Shown piece after piece: positions 6,852-10,020 of a stretch of DNA of 10,020 nucleotides (its first letter is position 1; the number at the start of each line of letters is the position of its first letter). The DNA lies in contig JAUWKY010000044.1 of the NCBI GenBank assembly GCA_030613915.1, positions 1 through 10,020 on the forward strand, read 5' to 3'. This DNA is from Syntrophobacterales bacterium (GTDB lineage Bacteria; Desulfobacterota; Syntrophobacteria; BM002). A program made the translations under genes and the position numbers. The notes beneath the pieces are model-generated. The model saw nothing but the letters and a program-made list of their open reading frames with translations. It had not been told where the DNA came from and made no database searches.

Positions 6852-6870
6852 GAAGATTGCAGATTTGGGG

Positions 6871-7121
6871 AAGCATAGAGCATAGGGCAGAAACTAGGCA
6901 CTAGACACCAGGCACTAGGCACCAAAAACAAGGAGTCCGCCCTTCGACAGGCTCAGGGCAGGTAGTCAGAATCCAGAATTTAGGTTTCAGATTCTCTGTC
7001 TGTTTTTCCTGACACCCGAAACCTGACACCTGACACCCTGAGATCTGGTGCTTGGGATTTCGGATTTTGGATTGCAGATTTATCTTCAAGCTCTATGCTC
7101 CATGCCCTTTGCTCTATGCTT
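6871..7121. repeat. 19-base inverted repeat bounding the heptamer spacer
   Basis: AAGCATAGAGCATAGGGCA (6871-6889) is the reverse complement of TGCCCTTTGCTCTATGCTT (7103-7121) with one mismatch. The arms lie at opposite ends of the repeat block, so a transcript could fold into a long stem enclosing the other arrays. Both arms are themselves heptamer arrays. This may end transcription of the convergent lipoprotein and TraB genes, though no T-run is seen. Confidence 0.7.
6939..6959. repeat. Dispersed CCTGAGCCTGTCGAAGG-type repeat
   Basis: The minus strand carries CCTGAGCCTGTCGAAGG, with GCCCT (6939-6943) and AGGGC (6955-6959) as inverted ends. I recall this motif as a widespread intergenic repeat in many bacterial genomes and metagenome assemblies; its spurious translation, PEPVEGR, appears in many hypothetical proteins. 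Only one copy is seen in this window. Its biological role is not known to me. Confidence 0.6.
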
Positions 7122-8284
7122 TAGGCGAAGACCCTCACCATCAGGGGGATAGCCACGAATGTTCCCAATGAACTTCCTATATTCGTAAACACGACAACTA
7201 ATAATATTCGGGTTATCTTATTCTTCCAAAATCCCTTCAAGGACGAGATGTCCTCAGGCAGTCTCTCAAAGTCTCGCACCTTTGGTTTTCCCAGAAAGGT
7301 CTCCACCAGGCCAGACACCCATCCGGCTGCGATCATAGGGTTGAGGGAAGTGAGTGGAGCCGCTAATACAGCCGAAAGAACAGTCAAAGGATGGCCAAAT
7401 GCGATTGCTGCTCCTAGTCCTGCAAGAACACCATTTGCCAGCACCCACCACTTGATCATATGAGTAGCTGTCGCAGTTCCGGCGGTGAAAAAACCCACTA
7501 TCAACAACCCTAGAATCAGGGCTGGAAGAGCCCACTTCACGAAAGTGGTCAACTTACTCTTGGGAGGAATCTGGTTGAGAGCCTCGATGTCCACCGGCAG
7601 ATTCCAGTTACTCTGTATTCCTGGAACGTGCCCTGCGCCAACTACTGCCACAATCTTCTTGCCGGGAGCGGTTCTGATCTTTTGAGTAAGGTACTGATCT
7701 CTTTCATCGATGAGGATGTGCTTCATTTCCGGAAGTTCTTCTCCTATCTCTGAGAGCAGGGTCTCAAGGACATCCTTTTTTTTCATTTTCTCTATATCTT
7801 CCTGGGTTATAGCATCCAACTCCCCTGCCGAAGTGATGAACTGGGCTAGCAGCTTTATTTTTGTCCACAGCCCCATCAACCGCCAGGTTCTTGACAGGGT
7901 GGTGCGAATGTCCCTGTCGGTGAGATGTATGCCGGCCCCTACTTCCTCTGCCGCCTGGATGGCTCGCATCATTTCTTCTCCGGGTTTGCTCCCGAGTTTC
8001 TGACCGATCTTTTTCTGGAAATATGCAAGCATGAGATTTGACAGCAAGAGAAAGGCCTTCTTCTCCTTGATTACTTTGAAAAGGTTGGTATCCTGCCATT
8101 TTTTCTTTTGTATTAACGATTGATATCTGGAATCACAGAGTTCGACACAGACGGTATCAGGCCTTTCCCTATCAATAACTTGACCGACCAGATCGGCACT
8201 CTCCTTTGACACGTGGGCAGTTCCGATAAGGAGTATTTCCTTGTCCTCAAAGGTCAGATGGTGGACATCGTCGCTGTTGGGCAT
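7121..8284 (-). CDS. TraB/PrgY-family membrane protein
   Basis: A 387-residue protein of the TraB family, named after enterococcal TraB/PrgY, which lower pheromone activity; members are thought to be metal-dependent proteases related to the Tiki/erythromycin-esterase-like fold. The N-terminal domain shows GTAHVSKES (21-29), VELCDSRY (47-54), DERDQYL (193-199) and VGAGHVPGI (215-223), the conserved family motifs. Four hydrophobic segments follow, at about 250-270, 276-296, 299-320 and 357-381, so the C-terminus sits in the membrane. Length is normal for the bacterial/archaeal full-length form. The ribosome site before 8284 is poor (GAGA in the upstream region). The stop codon lies at the edge of a heptamer array, and another repeat spacer lies upstream. 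It is on the same strand as the PilZ-FHA gene, 240 bases apart. The substrate is unknown. Confidence 0.88.
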   Translation of the reverse strand: MPNSDDVHHLTFEDKEILLIGTAHVSKESADLVGQVIDRERPDTVCVELCDSRYQSLIQKKKWQDTNLFKVIKEKKAFLLLSNLMLAYFQKKIGQKLGSKPGEEMMRAIQAAEEVGAGIHLTDRDIRTTLSRTWRLMGLWTKIKLLAQFITSAGELDAITQEDIEKMKKKDVLETLLSEIGEELPEMKHILIDERDQYLTQKIRTAPGKKIVAVVGAGHVPGIQSNWNLPVDIEALNQIPPKSKLTTFVKWALPALILGLLIVGFFTAGTATATHMIKWWVLANGVLAGLGAAIAFGHPLTVLSAVLAAPLTSLNPMIAAGWVSGLVETFLGKPKVRDFERLPEDISSLKGFWKNKITRILLVVVFTNIGSSLGTFVAIPLMVRVFA

Positions 8285-8307
8285 GATATTCTCAAATACA
8301 ATAGTTT

Positions 8308-8390
8308 TGGGATTTTGGAATTAGTGAATTGGAAACTTGCTAATCCTAAAAGCTCTTTTCAGCTTAAATTCCCCAATTCCTCAATTTGTT
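8308..8390. repeat. Short-period repeats upstream of TraB
   Basis: TGGGATT, TTGGAAT, TAGTGAA, TTGGAAA (8308-8335) keep a 7-base period. AATTCCCC, AATTCCTC, AATTTGTT (8367-8390) keep an 8-base period and are roughly complementary to the first array, so the two could pair. They fill part of the 240-base spacer 8285-8524, where any TraB promoter should lie; none was recognised. From 8391 to 8524 I see nothing else except a GGAACTAG direct repeat (8521-8528 and 8531-8538) overlapping the end of the next gene. Confidence 0.6.
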
Positions 8391-8524
8391 ACGTCTTGAG
8401 ATATAGGTATTTTATGAATTTCCTACATCTCCACGTCTTTCGTGTCCAGAAATGTAAGATTTATCCCGGGTTAAATCAAGCGATAAGAAGGGTTAACCTG
8501 GGGATGGAGAAAATTATGGTGGAA

Positions 8525-9421
8525 CTAGGCGGAACTAGTGGCTCTTAATTGGTTGATGAAATTAGCGAGCGCTATTGATGAAAAGTAGACTATCTTGGTT
8601 TGTGGTCCAAAGCAGATTTCATCACAATCAACCACTTTATACCGCTCAAATGGCTTTAGAACCTCGCCATTTAGTAAGGTACCGTTTTTGGAATCACAAT
8701 CAACTAGGTAACAGGCTGCCCTCGATGGATGTATGTATAGATATGCATGCGTTTTAGATATTGTACTGTTGTAGAGAACGATGTCATTGGCTGAGGCGCG
8801 TCCGATGGTGATGGTATTTTTTGCCTTGTCAGACTTCCGTCTCTTTACTTCTATCACTCTTGATTCGAGCACGCTGGCAACCGAGAAGTCGCGTGTGATG
8901 GGTTGCATTGCGTGGTCATCATCCAATGAGACCGTATTGAACTGAAAAACTACCTTGTCGTCCAGTACATTCTGTGATTTCTCCAGCAGAAATCCATGCG
9001 GGTTGGCTCGAATAAAATCGGCGAACTCTAAGACGGAAGCGGTTTGGAGGTAATATGAGATTTTGTTGTACCTGGATGTTCCTGCTATTTCAACATGGTC
9101 AATTTTTTCGAATTCCTGAAAATCTCTACTGAATTCTAAAGCGATTCCTTCGTTTTGCTGGTCGACCCTTTTGACCTCGGCCTCACCCCGGAGGCCAATG
9201 GTTTTGCTTCTATCAGTAAAGCTGGGTGGGAGAAAAAAGGTGATGACTGTCTGGTCTCCGGTCTGGAAGGCGCGCCAGTCTTCGACTTTGATATAAGCTC
9301 CTCCCTGGCTGACATTCTCTGTTACGCCCTGGGTTTTGTAGTCACTTCTGGGGGTGAATATCTGGGTGACAAATTGACGATCAATCCGAACGTATCTTCT
9401 CCGTTCATCACTACCGGTCAT
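8525..9421 (-). CDS. PilZ-FHA fusion signalling protein
   Basis: A 298-residue cytoplasmic protein. The N-terminal PilZ domain (about 5-105) has both c-di-GMP motifs: RxxxR (R8-R-Y-V-R12) and NxSxxG (N36-V-S38-Q-G-G41). The C-terminal FHA domain (about 200-280) has GR (207-208), SxxH (S222, H225) and SKNGT (244-248) with NG (251-252), the residues that hold phosphothreonine peptides. The middle (about 110-195) is unrecognised. The pairing suggests a protein that joins c-di-GMP level to Ser/Thr kinase signalling; the partner is unknown. The ribosome site is weak (AAGGGA about 13-18 bases before the ATG), but no better start precedes the RxxxR motif. A sigma-54-like motif lies about 90 bases upstream. 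The last codons overlap a GGAACTAG direct repeat. Confidence 0.9.
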   Translation of the reverse strand: MTGSDERRRYVRIDRQFVTQIFTPRSDYKTQGVTENVSQGGAYIKVEDWRAFQTGDQTVITFFLPPSFTDRSKTIGLRGEAEVKRVDQQNEGIALEFSRDFQEFEKIDHVEIAGTSRYNKISYYLQTASVLEFADFIRANPHGFLLEKSQNVLDDKVVFQFNTVSLDDDHAMQPITRDFSVASVLESRVIEVKRRKSDKAKNTITIGRASANDIVLYNSTISKTHAYLYIHPSRAACYLVDCDSKNGTLLNGEVLKPFERYKVVDCDEICFGPQTKIVYFSSIALANFINQLRATSSA

Positions 9422-9508
9422 GAGCTTGCCGTCTTCCCTTGGTGCCTTGTATGGGCAGTGCGTTGACTGTACCGGTCAGGTGCGCCTTTTGCGGTTAATT
9501 CAAAAAGA

Positions 9509-9524
9509 TGCAAATTTTATGCCC
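9509..9524 (-). promoter_or_regulatory. Candidate sigma-54 promoter for the PilZ-FHA gene
   Basis: Read on the minus strand, GGGCATAAAATTTGCA matches 9 of 11 informative positions of TGGCAC-N5-TTGCA, with GG and GC 12 bases apart. The -12 half (TTGCA) is perfect. Transcription would start near 9498, giving a leader of about 77 bases. It shares GGCATA with the motif in front of the first PilZ gene. The rest of the 287-base spacer 9422-9708 holds no gene that I can support. Confidence 0.42.
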
Positions 9525-9535
9525 ACTTACGTGGG
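9522..9535. promoter_or_regulatory. Small inverted repeat overlapping the -24 element
   Basis: CCCAC (9522-9526) and GTGGG (9531-9535) are perfect inverted arms around TTAC. The left arm overlaps the -24 half of the candidate sigma-54 promoter, so a bound protein could block it. At 5 bases per arm, chance is possible. Confidence 0.25.
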
Positions 9536-9708
9536 AATGAAGTTGGTCGACGCCTTGTGGATCTACGCTCAGATTGCTCCGGTCTCTTCCGGCTCCACTG
9601 CACACATTCATTTTCACCTATGCACTTGTATTGAATGGTGATGGGGTGCTGACATTCTAGAGCGGCTCATCGCAATATTTGCCAGTGAAACCGGAGAGAT
9701 TTTTTTGG

Positions 9709-10020
9709 CTATTGCTCAAAATCCAATGCCCGTTCTTGCCGCCAGCTTTCCCACCGAAGTTTCAGCCCCATCAAGAGATCCCACTCGATGGGCACGATGA
9801 AAAGGGTCAGGAAGGTAGCGGTGCAGAGACCGGTCGCAAAGGTGGAGGCCATGCTGCCCCAGACCACTGAATAGCTTGGAATGCCGAGAGCCATGGGGGC
9901 AAGGCCCAAAGAAGTGGTGAGAGTGGTGAGCAAGATGGGTCGAAGCCGGATGCGGATGCCGTGTGTAATAGCTTCCCGGCGTGACATGCCGCTGCGGTAG
10001 CTTCTGTTGATGAAATCTAT
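9709..10020 (-). CDS. RND efflux transporter, C-terminal end (partial)
   Basis: The last 103 residues of a hydrophobe/amphiphile efflux-type (AcrB/HAE1) inner-membrane pump subunit; the gene runs beyond the window edge. Visible family marks are IDFINRSYRSGMSRREAI, then RLRPILLTTLTTSLGLAPMALG (a transmembrane helix with the conserved R-x-R-P-I), then GSMASTFATGLCTATFLTLFIVP, the final helix. Full members are about 1000 residues, so only about a tenth is here. The internal ATG at 9985-9987 is not the start, since the frame stays open and family-like up to the edge. The tail (MGLKLRWESWRQERALDFEQ) is short and polar, facing the cytoplasm. The substrate is unknown. The PilZ-FHA gene follows on the same strand after 287 bases, with no clear terminator between. 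Confidence 0.93.
   Translation of the reverse strand: MDFINRSYRSGMSRREAITHGIRIRLRPILLTTLTTSLGLAPMALGIPSYSVVWGSMASTFATGLCTATFLTLFIVPIEWDLLMGLKLRWESWRQERALDFEQ

Larger units (their letters stand above)
6842..7124. repeat. Composite spacer of heptamer tandem arrays
   Basis: Nearly the whole spacer between the lipoprotein and TraB genes is short tandem repeats. AGGAAGAT x2 (6842-6857, period 8). AGCATAG x2 (6872-6885). AGGCACT, AGACACC, AGGCACT, AGGCACC (6896-6923). TCAGAAT, CCAGAAT, TTAGGTT, TCAGATT (6966-6993). CCTGACA, CCCGAAA, CCTGACA, CCTGACA, CCCTGAG (7008-7042). GGATTTC, GGATTTT, GGATTGC, AGATTTA (7055-7082). GCTCTAT, GCTCCAT, GCCCTTT, GCTCTAT, GCTTTAG (7090-7124). Period is 7 in all but the first, though the units differ. 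The block reaches into the stop codons of both flanking genes. GATTGCAGATTT occurs twice (6855-6866, 7070-7081). Confidence 0.9.

Noticed and set aside
6901..7089. Minus-strand 62-codon open frame with CPEPVEGR
   Set aside because: It is the translation of heptamer arrays and the CCTGAGCCTGTCGAAGG repeat; such peptides are a known annotation artefact.
6842..7124. CRISPR array
   Set aside because: Units are 7-8 bases in direct contact with no spacers, and no cas genes are present.
8213..8548. Plus-strand 111-codon frame across the TraB start and its upstream spacer
   Set aside because: It overlaps TraB coding sequence and repeats, and has no family-like features.
9420..9641. Plus-strand 73-codon frame in the spacer before PilZ-FHA
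   Set aside because: No ribosome site or motif, antisense to the promoter region, and the composition looks non-coding.

Overview
The window looks like the chromosome of an anaerobic, Gram-negative bacterium, most likely Desulfobacterota (the old Deltaproteobacteria). The evidence is a 191-residue rubrerythrin whose metal ligands fall at the Desulfovibrio vulgaris positions, a monocluster ferredoxin, a lipobox lipoprotein, an RND efflux pump, PilZ proteins with sigma-54-like promoters, and roughly balanced base composition. No rRNA, tRNA, transposase, integrase or CRISPR array was seen.

Layout. Positions 1-93 hold the tail of an unidentified + strand gene, followed at once by a probable intrinsic terminator. 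A single-domain PilZ protein (311-685) follows, behind a sigma-54-like promoter. Next is a large PlsC-like acyltransferase fused to an alpha/beta hydrolase (854-3028). A repeat-rich spacer leads to a two-gene ferredoxin-rubrerythrin operon (3355-4179). An aldo/keto reductase-like protein lacking all four catalytic residues (4274-5059, minus) faces it convergently. This protein is transcribed away from a normal aldo/keto reductase (5292-6251, plus), which is followed by a small lipoprotein (6324-6851). A spacer made almost wholly of short tandem repeats comes next, then three minus-strand genes: a TraB-family membrane protein (7121-8284), a PilZ-FHA fusion (8525-9421) and the C-terminal end of an RND transporter (9709 to the window end).

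How the genes work together. Three themes can be supported: c-di-GMP signalling (two PilZ proteins, possibly both sigma-54 dependent), oxygen and peroxide protection (ferredoxin plus rubrerythrin), and envelope or lipid functions (acyltransferase-hydrolase, lipoprotein, TraB, RND pump). Nothing links all of them into one pathway.

The most unusual features are the spacers, where unrelated short units are each repeated at a period of 7 (sometimes 8) bases; the degenerate aldo/keto reductase; the acyltransferase-hydrolase fusion; and the PilZ-FHA fusion. I found no clear new defence or mobile system.
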